DNA of 64,000 nt, taken from the NCBI GenBank assembly GCA_032717465.1, contig CM064671.1, positions 54,838,491 to 54,902,490 of the forward strand, in the 5' to 3' direction. Below are positions 11,150 through 21,892 of this stretch, one piece after another; the stretch's first letter is position 1; each line of letters starts with the position of its first letter. The notes under the pieces are model-generated. The model saw only the letters and a program-made list of their open reading frames with translations. It had not been told where the DNA came from and made no database searches. This DNA is from Coenobita brevimanus (taxonomy: Eukaryota; Arthropoda; Malacostraca; Decapoda; Coenobitidae). The position numbers and the translations under genes were made by a program.

Positions 11150-12830
11150 CCCAACCCCATCAAAGTCTTGCAGTGGAACTGCGTCGGCGTGATGAGCAAG
11201 CTCCCACTCCTCCAGGAGATTGCTGCTCGTGACCGGCCGCATGTGTTTATGCTGCAGGAGACTCTGCTGGGGGAGAGGTCCAACTTTCCGGCTGCAGGGA
11301 TACACCACTCATCTCCTCCCCCATGTGCGGGGTGAGACTAGGGGTTGTGCCATCCTTGTCCAGGACCACATCGCTTCCACAGTTTGTGAGCCTGCTCCAT
11401 TCTGTGGAACTGATGCTGAGGTTCATGGTGTGCGTCTTCAACTTGCTGAGTCGTCCCTTACAGTGTACAACATCTACCGTGGTGCCAGTGCAGCCCTGGA
11501 GTTGGGGGACTTGTTCTCCCAGGCTACCAGGGAGCCTGTGCTTATAGGGGGCGACTTCAACGCGCACCATGACCTCCTGCAGTCCCCGCAGAGGTCTAAT
11601 GAGGCAGGACGGCACATTGCACTGGTATTAGAGGAGGTGGCTGGTGTGTCCTTGCTGACGGACCCATCAGGACCCACTCATGTTAGGGGGGGGCGTCTGG
11701 ACCTGACGTTCGTGTCGAATCCGCTTATGGGTTCAGCATGTTGGTCCATACACCCCACCCTCATGAGTGACCACTATGCTATTGTGGTGGAGTTGGGGTT
11801 GGCTTGCCTCCCTACCCCTGAGCCGCCACATAGGTGGGATGTGGAGAGGGCGGACTGGGTGGCTTTTGAGCGTGCCCTCGTCCATCTTTTCTCCTCGTCC
11901 CACCACCCCTCAGACTTGGAGAGTTTTGCGGATCTGGTGGCCAGCGTCTTTGGGCAGGCCGCTTCGGAGGCAATTCCCCAGAAGCGGCGGTCTGCAAGGG
12001 TTTACCGAGACGGATGGTTTTACTGCGACCGGGTCAGGGAGCTGAATAGGTGGCTGAATGCGGCGCGCCGCGATTACCGACGGCATCGCGGCTCACCTCT
12101 GCGCAGGCGCTTAGAGGCTGTTTCGCGACACGTGCTGGTTGAAAAGCGTCGCATTCGGGAGGAGGCGTTGGTTCGGTGGTGCCGGACTCTGGGCGCTCAC
12201 ACCACTCTCAGAGAGATGTGGAGGAGGCTGCGGTCCTTCACCAACACTCGCCCCTCTCGTCCGCCTTCACACCCTGACCTGGTCTCAGAGGCTGACCGAT
12301 TGGCTAAGCACTTTGCGGATTGCTCTGCTTCCCACAATCTCCCGCGGTCCGTCGGGGCCACTCTGGAGGGGTTGTCGGACTCTCGTGCTGCCGCCGTCCG
12401 GGAGGCTTGCTCCCAACCTGATGAGACTGACTGCCCCATCATGGTGGGCGAGCTCCTGGTGGCTCTGCGGCGCAGGGCCGACACTGCTCCGGGCCTCGAC
12501 GGCCTTACGTATTCCATCCTTGCGCATGCGGGGGATTGTGGTAAGGCGTGGTTGCTGGATCTGCTCAATCTCTCCTGGTCTGAGGGGCGTTTGCCGCGGT
12601 CATGGAAGACGGCTGTTATCCACCCCATCCCGAAGCCAAACGACCCAGGTGCCATGCGCCCCATCTCCCTCCTCAGTTGTATTGGCAAGACAGCTGAGAG
12701 GGTGGTGCGGGCGCGGCTGTCGTGGCATCTGGGGCCGTTACACCCGGGGATTTTTGCATATCACCGGAAACGTAATGCTGCACAATGTCTGGCATCATTC
12801 TTCGGGGAGCTTCAGGGTCGAGTGGGAATG
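11150..12830 (+). pseudogene. LINE copy 2 endonuclease and RT N-terminal half
   Basis: The endonuclease begins at VLQWNC (near 11166) in the gag frame. A one-base-type frame change near 11285 moves it to the frame that stays open to 12857. The GGDFNAHHDLL block (near 11550) and MSDHYAIVVEL block (near 11762) keep the APE catalytic layout. The RT fingers follow, with LDGLTYSIL (near 12500), SWKTAVIHPIPKP (near 12598) and SLLSCIGKTAERV (near 12670). Motif A is missing. Compared with copy 1, about 125 bp corresponding to the FLDLKKAF region are absent at about 12830. The length is not a multiple of three, so the frame also shifts. Confidence 0.82.
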
Positions 12831-14715
12831 GCTGGCCAGCGTCCGTTTTCAAGGTAGTTTTTCCCTGGCATACTCCCATCCAAATGGCACATCGCAGGGC
12901 AGTGTGCTGAGCCCTATCCTTTTCAACATTCTCGTTGAAGGGTGGTTGGATGTGGAGTATGGCCAGGGGGTCACGCTCCTTGCTTATGCGGATGACCTGG
13001 TTCTAGTCTTTTCAAGGAGAGTCTGCTACACACAGGCCAATGAGGCCCTCTCGCGGCTCTATCGACGGTCGGCGGAGCTGGGGCTGAAGGTAAATATGAC
13101 GAAGACCCGCTATATGCCCTTTGCCCTCAGCTCGCCGGCCTGCCCGATGCTGTTGGGAGGACACCCTCTAGCCCGTGTGACGACCCACAAATACCTGGGG
13201 GTCTGGATGGACTCGGGGCTGAAATTCGCCTGTCATGTTAGATACCTGAGGGAGAGGGCTCGATCTCGGATGGCGGCTCTCCGCTTCCTTTCCCGGAAGA
13301 GCCTGGGGGCCTCTTTTGAGGTCCTCAGAGACCTCAGAACCTTCTATATTCATGCCATCCGGTCGGTCATCGACTTCAGTGCTATCTGCATGACAGGCTT
13401 GGCCCCTCAGATAGCCGCCTCGCTGGAAGTGGTTCAGAATGACGCAATGAGGATAATGCTTCATGCCCCCATGTGGACACGTCTAGTCAATCTCCGTCTG
13501 GAGTGCGGCCTCCCCTCGCTTCAGGGTAGGGTCGTGCTCCGCGCTGCTGCGGTCATCTTGCAGCTTGTGCAGCATAGGCCCCAGCTCCCGGTCTCGGCCC
13601 TGTTTAAGCGGCTTCTTTTGTGGCCGCCTGATCCTTGCCCACGCAGGGACTGGGTCCGTGGGTTGGTTGCCGCGCTGCATGAGCTGGGAGCGGCCACTGG
13701 TATTTGCGAGGAGCCTGACACGCCCTGTGTGGGCTACACTGAGCCACCGCCCTGGACGTCTCCGCCTATTCAAGTCGTCGTTCCGACTGCTGGCGGAGGG
13801 CGAAATGCTGTCCCTGCTCTCCTTCGGCAGGAGGCCTTGGCGCGGATAGAGGCTCTGCGGCGCCCAGCATCCGCAGACTACTATACCGATGGCTCGGTCT
13901 CTGCCAACGGGGCTGCGGGGGCAGCCTTCGTATGCGGGGCTGCGGTGGTATCGTGGCGCGTCACACAGGGTGTGTCTGTCTTTCAGACGGAGCTTGTGGC
14001 CATATTGGGGGCACTGCGGCATGCAAGCCAGCATGCCTCCACCCACGTGGTGGTACGTTCTGACTCACTTTCAGCGATTCAGGCTGTCCATTCCGGATCC
14101 CTGGGGGACAACTCCCTCCTATCCTCAATTTATGTATGTGCGGCCAGAGTTGTCAGTGCAGGGGGGTCGGTGACCCTCCACTGGGTACCAGGCCATGTAG
14201 GACTCGAAGGTAATGAGCATGTGGATCAGGCGGCGCGGCTGACGTGTTCGCTCCGGGAGGTGTCTTTTGTCCTCCCGAGTGGGACGCATCAGATCCTTCA
14301 GCCGCTCAGGTCCACTGTCATGCGGTGGGCCCGGGAGGAGCATCAGGTTTGTGTGGCAGAAGGCTCTCGTTCTGCTACTTGGTACGCGGCGGCTACCCGC
14401 TGTGAGCCTCTGCCACCACTGCCTGATGTTCCCAATGCTGTCCTGGTCCACATTCGTCGGTTGCGTCTGGGCTTCCTGTGCTACAGGCAGACAGCTCTAG
14501 CCCGGCCGGACCCGTGCGACTTTTGTCTGGAGTTGGAGGAGGAGCCTCTCCTACATTATGTTCTGCGGTGTCCGGTGACGCATGCCTTCCGATCCTGCTT
14601 GGCCCGCACTTTTGTTTGGTCCGGGGAGGACCTGCGGGACGCCCCCGCTGTGATTGCGGGGGTCCCTCTCCCCACTTTGATACGGGTGGTAACCCAATAC
14701 CCGCCTCCTCGTTAG
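12831..14715 (+). pseudogene. LINE copy 2 RT C-terminal half and RNase H
   Basis: After the deletion the frame is open to the stop at 14713-14715. RT motif B (GTSQGSVLSPILFN, near 12895) and motif C (YADDLVLVF, near 12985) are intact, followed by the thumb. RNase H runs at about 13877-14240 with YYTDGSVSANG, the ELVAILGAL helix, the VRSDSLSAIQAV block and HWVPGHVGLEGNEHVDQAA, so its catalytic residues appear intact. A C-terminal cysteine/histidine-rich tail follows (CDFCLELEEEPLLHYVLRC). Only the upstream deletion and frameshifts prevent expression as one protein. Confidence 0.82.
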
Positions 14716-14810
14716 TCTGTCTATGCCATTTTGGCATGACCCCTAACGGGCTCCAGTTTGCCCGTGCCTCGGCCTCTGGGCCGGGGCGAATATCCCACCA
14801 CCACCACCAC

Positions 14811-14820
14811 TAGGGCTGCG
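14811..14820 (+). repeat. TSD copy 2 of 3
   Basis: TAGGGCTGCG follows the (CCA)n tail of the LINE directly. It is the right-hand TSD of that LINE and the left-hand TSD of the short insert at 14821-14993. Confidence 0.85.
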
Positions 14821-14993
14821 CAACACACACCACAAAGTCCGCCAGGAGACAGGACGTGTGTGCTAGGCAATCCCTAGGTCCTGTCCTCCACACTTACTAT
14901 TTTTTAACCAGCCCATACCCCACTGACCGGGCTAATGTATGGCCAGGCCTGCAATAAAGTTGCAGGGAATCTTTCAACAACAAAAACAACAAA
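14821..14993 (+). mobile_element. short retroposed 3' end with (CAA)n tail
   Basis: This 173-bp unit has AATAAA (near 14952) and a CAACAACAAAAACAACAAA tail, and is flanked on both sides by TAGGGCTGCG. It does not align with the 3' UTR of LINE copy 2, whose own tail ends at 14810. I read it as a separate insertion, either the last piece of a severely 5'-truncated LINE with a (CAA)n tail or a SINE-like unit. Confidence 0.65.
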
Positions 14994-15003
14994 TAGGGCT
15001 GCG
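14994..15003 (+). repeat. TSD copy 3 of 3
   Basis: TAGGGCTGCG follows the (CAA)n tail. Host sequence resumes with ATGATTTTGAAC. Confidence 0.88.
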
Positions 15004-15668
15004 ATGATTTTGAACAATGATAGTTAAAACCTATAGTACTGCAGCACGTATTTTAATATGTTTATCCCTAAAACGAGACTATTAAATTCAACTTCGGAAG
15101 CGAATCTTGGAGAAAATAATTGCTGATGGATATTACCAACCCCTTCTACTTCAGAACTCTCTCCTAAGGTAAATAAGATTATCTGAAGAGTAAAAATATT
15201 TTCTAAATACTGTCCCAGGCTGGTGAGTTTATTGATGTAACAATGTATTTTTGTGTTTACCTAAATTTAATTCTGACCCCAGAACTGCACACTAAAACCT
15301 GCAACATTGCACAGTTACATTTTATATACTAGTGCATTTGTTTATATATAAAAATGTTAAAAATAACAAACCGTGAAAAGGTTCTGTTAATGATCCTTGG
15401 TTGCATGAACTTCCCCCACACATCGTGCAAGTCAGACAATAGTGCAGAATTATGAAATGTCCATGGTCCACACCAGAAGGGACTCCAAAACACTGGTGTT
15501 GATAGCCATTACTAAGTAAAGCTTTGAAAAGAATTTGCTGGACTCATTGTGCATATAAGTTATAATGCAGAATGACAAGTAGAATTGTTAATAGAGAACT
15601 CAGAGTCACTTCAAGTGCAAGAGATACGTGAAGAGAACACATGCGAAAGTGAGGTTTGAACAACATAC
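15004..15668. other. IR intron sequence without a recognised element
   Basis: AT-rich. I see no supported ORF or repeat boundary between the LINE target site and the left LTR of the Gypsy element. Confidence 0.6.
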
Positions 15669-16294
15669 TATTACATTCCCGTCCCACACTGCCACAGCCT
15701 CCAACAGCAGAGGGAGGAGGTTGCCCATTGAGTTGTTCTTCCTAGAGGCAGCCTTTTGATGTGCAACAAGATCAGCTGATGCATTGTAAATAAACACAGG
15801 CTTCTTAAGTTTACTGTCTTTATTTTTCAGAAAAATTCACGTAATGCTTACCAACTTCACTTCACAAACTTCACTGACACTGCACCACACTCAAACTGAA
15901 CTAAAATCAGACTGAACTGCTCTAGTCTCTTCCCGATCCATATACGAGTATAAGCTTCTTGTATTCTAGAGTGTTCTACACTTCTCCACAGTTCTCGTGC
16001 ATTTCGAAGGGAGCATTGGTTATAAAAGTTATCAATCTGGAGACATCCAAAACATGCCAGGATTTCCTTACATTGCATAACACTATAAATTATTTAGCAC
16101 ACAAACTTAAATGACATATTTTAATAAACAATCACATAAATATAATAACATTATAGAAAAAAGAAGCAAAAAAAATAATAATACACAACTTATACAATAA
16201 CTCTCTCAACATCTGCAGGTTAAATGGCAACTCTGACTCGTAATGGAACTACGGTAAACATCGGGAAACTTCTAATAAATCCTACTTCTCAACA
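15669..16294 (-). repeat. Gypsy LTR (element 3' LTR)
   Basis: It aligns along its length with 19523-20167: shared blocks include 'cttcctagaggcagcctttt', 'ctgaactgctctagtctctt', 'acatccaaaacatgccag' and 'gcaactctgactcgtaa'. On the plus strand it starts TATTACATTCCC (TGTTACATCCCC in the partner) and ends CTTCTCAACA. It carries many point differences from the partner LTR, so the insertion is old. Confidence 0.85.
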
Positions 16295-16373
16295 CTGCCC
16301 CATCCCTATCCTTTGTCGTCCCGACAGATTTACACAATGTATACAAACATAATCCTAAATCCAAACTAAACAT

Positions 16374-17777
16374 CTAACTATACACAGAATAATCCTTCAA
16401 CTTATCAGGTCTTCTTCTTTGCTGCTTCTGACGACATCTCTTCTCTTCCACACAGTCCAGTCCTCCTGGAATGTGTTGATCCTCTTCCTCATGCACTTCT
16501 TTTACTGGGAAACTGTAACCATCCTCTTGTACTTCAGTTTCTTGTTCCTTCTCAACATCCTCGGGTGCATGTGAATATGATTCCACGGAGACGTCCCAGC
16601 TGTATTGTCCTGGTCCATGGTACTGCCACAGACAATTCACGTATATGACCTTTGAGCAATATCTCCTGCCTCCCAAAATCTGGTACATTACGTCTGATCG
16701 GTGGTCAAGCCCGTCCCATGGGCTCGCAGCTTCGGTGACTGTCCCTTCTTTTGCTGAAGATTGTATAACCAAACTTGGTCACCATCCCCGAAGCTCACCT
16801 CACTTACCTTGGCATTATAATTGCATTTCATCACTTCGCTCAAAAACTGTAGTGCTTCTTGCAGCTGATGATGTATCTCAGCAAGCCTTTCCTGAGGCTG
16901 CTTTGCATAGCGGGAGGTGTCTGTAGGCAGCACTTCACCAGGTAGCCTTCCCACTAACAAGTCAACAGGTAAGCGTAATTCATGGCTCAACATCAGTGTT
17001 GCAAAGTGTAGCCTGTAGTCACATGGGTTGGAGACCGATATGCCATCAACAATGTGGATAATTTCTGGTCCCATTCCGTTCGTCCCTCTATGCAGTACTT
17101 GGTCAGTTCTTGTCCCAGGGTCCAGTTGAATTTCTCCACCATCCTATCTGACAGTGGCTGTAGTGGGGTTGTCCTGGTCTTTTTGATCTACAGTAACTTG
17201 CAGCATTCACGGAAGACAGGAGACTGGAAATTTCTACCCTGGTCTGAATGTAGCTCTTGTGGCATCCCAAAATGACAGAACTGTTCAACCAACAACTGAG
17301 CAACAGTCACAGCCTCTTGATCAGGGATTGCATAGGCTTCTGGTCATGTTGTGAAGTAATCCATGGCGACACGCGTATACCGGTTTCCTCTTTCAGTGAG
17401 TGGCAGAGGTTCAGCATTGTTCACTGCGACTCTTTCCATCGGTGCAATCACTTGGTGCAGCTGGAAAGGGGCACAACCACGTTTCTTGGTTCCCTTCTTG
17501 GCACAGCATACATCACAGGCCCGTCACCACTCTTCAACGTCCTGACGTATGCCAGTCCAGTAGAACCACTGTCGCAGCCGACTTAGATTTCTTCCCTCCC
17601 AGGTGCCCAGTAGTGATCTGGTTATGAGACTCATCCAAGATCCCAGACCTCATTTTCTTCAGAACCACCAGTTGCCAGTACTTGCTGCGACCATTGGCTG
17701 TCTCCCACTGATTCTCCAGTAGCCCACTGTCCAAACAAAGAACGCCCCACTTACTCCAGTAGCTCTTGGTTGCAGGA
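16374..17777 (-). pseudogene. Gypsy integrase remnant
   Basis: Integrase joins element DNA to the host chromosome. The HHCC-type zinc region is readable at 17534-17770 (HNQITTGHLGG). The catalytic core is broken across frames at 17103-17303. The C-terminal part lies at 16688-17074, with LMLSHELRLPVDLLVGRLPG and a GDGDQVWLYN block typical of Gypsy integrase tails. Stops and frame changes separate these parts. A charged tail ends at 16374. No RT motif lies upstream before gag begins. Confidence 0.8.
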
Positions 17778-19558
17778 CTAAACCTGGAAACCTCCTCCTG
17801 GACTTGGAAAGGTCCTCCTGCATTTCCTCATTGGTGGGGCTTCGTAGAAAAAACTGGCTGGTTGTTGTCTCTTGTCACCAGCCTTCACTAATTTACCCTC
17901 ATCCTTCTCATTTTGACACTCATAGCTGAAGTGTCCCACCTCACCACATGTCCAACACCCATTTGTCGCATTCATGGGTTTCCTTGCACTGTTCTGTTCT
18001 TGCTCCTTTTTCCATTTATAACAATCCACCTTCTTGTGCCCTGGCTTCTTGCAGAACCAGCAAGCTCCTCTGATCTTCTGTTCTCTCTTCCACTTGTTGC
18101 AATCCTCTTTCTGAAGTCCCGGCTTCTCACAATACCAGCAACTTCCACTGATCTTCTCCTGTTCCCTCTTCCACTTATAACAGTCCTCTTTCCTATGTCG
18201 AGGCTTTTCACAGTACCAGCACCATCCTGCAAAATTTTCCACTTCATGCACCTGCACCTTTCTTGCCTTGCATCCTGCACTATGACATGCTTAAAAAGTG
18301 GATGTACAAGATCTGATCTAGGTCTCAAATTCTAGAGCCATGGCTAGTGCTTCTTGCATGATCATGGGTTGTGCCTGCTTCACTTGCACTTTCAACTCTG
18401 CACTATCAAGAGCATCGATGAACTGGTCCCTCAGAAGTATAGCCAACAGGTTAGGTGCTGCTCCAGGGTACACCTTGTATGCCATACTCTCCAGGTCATG
18501 AGCAAGCTGCTGTAGGGATTCTTAGCCCGTACATGGCACTGGAATCTTGCTCTGTAAACCTTAGCCAGGGTACATTGTCCAAATCCGTGCTCCAGAACTT
18601 CTACTAAGGAGTGATAAATGTTCCTCTCCTCTACTGATATCTGGCACAGAATTTCCACTGCAGCACCCTTAAGGCTAGTAGCAAGCTGCACTGCCCTCTG
18701 CCTATCGTCCCAACCATTCTGATCAGCAAGTAACTCAGACTGTGCACGGTAAGCTTCCCAAGATACTCTGCTGTCAAATTCCTGAGGTTTCCTTTTAATT
18801 GGACCCCCATTATAGTCATGCACTTCACTGGTTAGGGCCTAAAAGCTGGGGCATCATAATTAAGTCCAGGATGTAAAACTTCTGCATTCTGATACTTAAC
18901 CCCGTAATGGTACTTTTACATGCTTGGGATTCGTCAAGATCCACCATACACTGTCCATTTTTTTCATATGCTCCCTGTACACTAGCCTGAGGCTCAGCAG
19001 TGCAATATTTCTCTACAGCCTCAATTCTGTCACAAATTATCTTCAAATGGCTGTCTACATGCTTGAACTGGTTATCTACATGCTTCAACTGGTCATCTAC
19101 ATGCATTCTGCACTCCACTCCATCACATTATTGCTTACCTCAGTTCTGCTGCTCCAGCTTGGCATCTACTCCCACCTTAAGCTGTTGCTGTTTTTCCTTC
19201 ATTTCCCCCATGAAAGCATCTAGTTGTCCTTGCATCCTCAGTTGTAATAACCTATGTTGCTCCTGTAATGCCTCTTTAAGTTGTTCATATCGTTCTTTTT
19301 GTTCTTTACGTTGTGGCTGTAATTGTTCTGTGAGTTCTTTCTGTCCTTCATTCTGTGCTTGAGGCTGGACACTTTGTGCTTGTACTGTACACTTAGTGCT
19401 TGCAATAGCTCCATAATTGCAGCCAGCAATGCCTCCTCTTGGCTTGCTTGGCCTTGTGTCTGTACACCTTCTTGCTCCATGTCCCTGCAGCAGTTTCTAA
19501 AAATCCACCCTCCAGACACCACTGTTACATCCCCGTCCCACACTGCAACAGACTCCAA
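17778..19558 (-). pseudogene. Gypsy gag with four CCHC zinc knuckles
   Basis: Gag packages element RNA. The matrix/coiled region lies at 18825-19558 (heptad-like DQLKHVDNQFKHVDSHLK). The capsid part is at 18431-18823 (PQEFDSRVSWEAYRAQ, WDDRQRAVQLATSLKG). The nucleocapsid part is at 17778-18257. It has four CCHC motifs: CWYCEKPRHRKEDC, CWYCEKPGLQKEDC, CWFCKKPGHKKVDC and CWTCGEVGHFSYEC. The first three look like recent tandem copies of one ~30-residue unit with YKWKREQ linkers. Stops between the segments make the gene inactive. Confidence 0.85.
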
Positions 19559-20167
19559 CAGCAGTAGTGCAACATAACAAGGACGTTGCCCAGTGACTTG
19601 TTCTTCCTAGAGGCAGCCTTTTGGTGTGCAACAAGACCAGCTGAGGTGTTGTAAACACACACACACACACACACACACACAGGCTCCTTAAGTTCAGTCT
19701 TTATTTCCATATAATTACACTTATTGCATACCAGCTTCACAAACTTCACTGATACTGCACTAAACTCAAACTGAACTGAAAACTGAATGAACTGCTCTAG
19801 TCTCTTCCCCATCCATATATAAGGTTCCTGTATGCTAGAGTGTTCTACATTTCCTCACAGTTCTCATAAATTCCCGAGGGAATAATGGTTACAACAGTTA
19901 CCAACTCCGCGACATCCAAAACATGCCAGCGTTTCCTTACACTCCATAACACTAAATTATTTAGCATACAAATTTAAATTAAATTACATAATTTAAGAAG
20001 CAATCACATGAACAAAATATAGAGAAAAAGGGCAAAAAAAAAAAAAAAATGTACAACTTACAAAATAATTTGCCCCAAAACAGCAGGCTAACTAGCAACT
20101 CTGACTCGTAACGGAAGTACGGTATGAGAATCATCGGGAAACTTCTAGTAAATACTGCTTCTCAACC
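19523..20167 (-). repeat. Gypsy LTR (element 5' LTR)
   Basis: Direct-repeat partner of 15669-16294, starting TGTTACATCCCC on the plus strand and ending CTTCTCAACC. It contains an (AC)n expansion at 19655-19680 that the other LTR lacks. The minus-strand sequence just inside it, near 19505-19522, is where the primer-binding site should lie; I could not assign a tRNA. Confidence 0.85.
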
Positions 20168-21080
20168 GTACGAAAAAAAGAACTGACAGGGAGAGATGTG
20201 AATGTTTGGTAATGTGTACAAGTTGTTTCAAAGTACTACTCCCTCTGTGACCCTTAACGTACATGTGGCAGTGTGGCAACACTAGAATGTGTATCTATAT
20301 GAATAGACACTTTGTGCACACAGACATACATTCATACATTTATCCTGTCAATGCAGTGCTACCACAGGTATGCCAGACATCACGGGGGGAAAGAAATACA
20401 CTGATGCAACTGCACATTCTTATATAAACTGCCAATAAACCAAACAGGATTATTCACTGTACACCTCCGTGCTCCTATGACTCACACCCCAGACCAATTA
20501 AATGATCTGGCGTTAGCTGAGACATGGTACTAGGGTTGACCGACTCCCAGTTTCCTATGATTCACTCTCAGCTGAACATAATCGTCAGGCTTTGGCTGAA
20601 ATAATATAGTAGTGAAGAGAAAACCATGAGAGTTATACTAAAGTGAAGAATTTCCATTTGAATTATGCCGCCTGTGGAGTAAAACCAATGATAGTATATT
20701 TAATCACAATCTGTCAGCGTAATACAGACTCCCTATTTTTAATGCAAATTTCTAAGTAAGTAGGGAAAATGGACTATATTTAGCCCTGGAATATGTTTGC
20801 TGACGCTAATAGCCACAGGCGGTCCGAAAATGGCAAGGAAATATAAAGGATTTCCATTCCACTTTGTGATTTAAAGTTTAAGCCCAAGGAACTAAGGATT
20901 ACGAAGGCTTAAATAATGAGAATAAAAGTAAGGTACACTTTCACCCGGTGCATTAGTGAGAGTTTTCCAAACACATGTTAATTCTCTTGTGTTTGAATTC
21001 TACGTACCCCATCTATAGAAGTGGGAGTATGGTTTTAACTGACGTAATGAAACAAGTTATGATCTCTAAATACATCACTT
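20168..21080. other. IR intron sequence
   Basis: No supported ORF. A segment at about 20551-20596 (CCTATGATTCACTCTCAGCTGAACATAA) loosely resembles intron sequence beside the decayed pore-exon copies at 25028-25073 and 25272-25325. It may be a further remnant of that duplicated unit. Confidence 0.4.

Positions 21081-21081
<1 letters not shown>

Positions 21082-21127
<46 letters not shown>
21082..21127. repeat. (CT)n microsatellite
   Basis: Uninterrupted CT dinucleotides. A short (CTAT)n follows near 21200. Confidence 0.95.
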
Positions 21128-21131
<4 letters not shown>

Positions 21132-21892
21132 CGAATTTTCAACTTCCGATTGAACGAGTATGTCAGATAAAGACAGATTTACTAAGCTTAAAAAGATCTC
21201 TATCTATCTATATACCTAGGCTGCTTCCCCCAAGAAAAAAGTGTTAGAGTGGGGAATGAAGAAATTCGTATGTTATTTTACCTACCTATTCCTTCATCTA
21301 CTACTGATCCTTCTACAACTCCCGACCCAGGAGTAGGCCACTTGAGTCCAGGTACAGAACGCGGGAGTGACAAGTATCTCGCCTCCAGCAAATAATGTGT
21401 GAAATAAAACCCGTCTCTCGGACTTACATTATCGGTTTTGTAACACATATTCGTTAGATATTTATTATCCCTAATTATTACGTCTTAGTATCCTCTTATA
21501 AGCTACCGATCCTAACGATGTCGGTAATAGAAATATATAAATAGTATGTGAGAGGAAAGACGATGCGTAATGAGCAATGTAAGTCGGTCAGGAAGTAGTG
21601 TTACGAAGTTTCTAATGCCACCTGGAATACGACCCTCAGACCATAATGGGTCATATCCTTTTTCAGCTTCTTAACCCACTGGATCATATCACATCACTTA
21701 AGTTATTTTTTGGCTCTTTTTCATGAATGAGATTAAGGGTAACCCTTTGTACTAAGAAAGGAGGTAACAGTGTGCATGCCAACATCAGTCTTCAGTGAGG
21801 CTTGTCTTGTCACTCTCATTGCCCACTCCTGTACTATGAGAAGCCCTTCGTAAGGTGGATAAAATAATAATCTATCTACCTATCTATCTATA

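Larger units (their letters stand above)
8621..14810 (+). mobile_element. I-group LINE copy 2, near full length but inactivated
   Basis: This 6.2-kb non-LTR retrotransposon has a 5' leader (8621-9176), gag with three CCHC knuckles, APE endonuclease, RT and RNase H, and a short 3' UTR. The 3' UTR ends in a (CCA)n tail at about 14796-14810. That terminus aligns with the end of copy 1 (shared GGGCTC, GTTTGCC and GGCGAA elements, then a short CAN repeat tail). The matching TSD starts at 14811. At least three lesions are visible: a frame change near 9785 inside gag, a frame change near 11285 inside the endonuclease, and a deletion near 12830 that removes RT motif A. The element lies antisense to the IR gene, inside its largest intron. 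High GC and long open frames suggest it is younger than copy 1. Confidence 0.88.
15669..20167 (-). mobile_element. Gypsy-type LTR retrotransposon, internally deleted
   Basis: Two diverged direct LTRs (15669-16294 and 19523-20167) enclose a minus-strand coding region with gag and integrase but no recognisable protease, RT or RNase H. A polypurine tract (GGATAGGGATGGGGCAG on the minus strand, 16295-16311) abuts the left, element-3' LTR, as expected. Gag runs directly into the pre-integrase zinc region near 17735-17777. At about 4.5 kb it is shorter than complete Gypsy elements. I could not confirm a 5-bp TSD at the outer ends. Confidence 0.85.

Noticed and set aside
14811..14993. 173-bp unit as the 3' UTR end of LINE copy 2
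   Set aside because: The LINE end aligns with copy 1 at the (CCA)n/(CAA)n tail before 14811, and a full TSD lies between. It remains the main alternative for that finding.
15660..20172. 5-bp TSD around the Gypsy element
   Set aside because: Left flank CATAC and right flank GTACG do not match well enough to claim.
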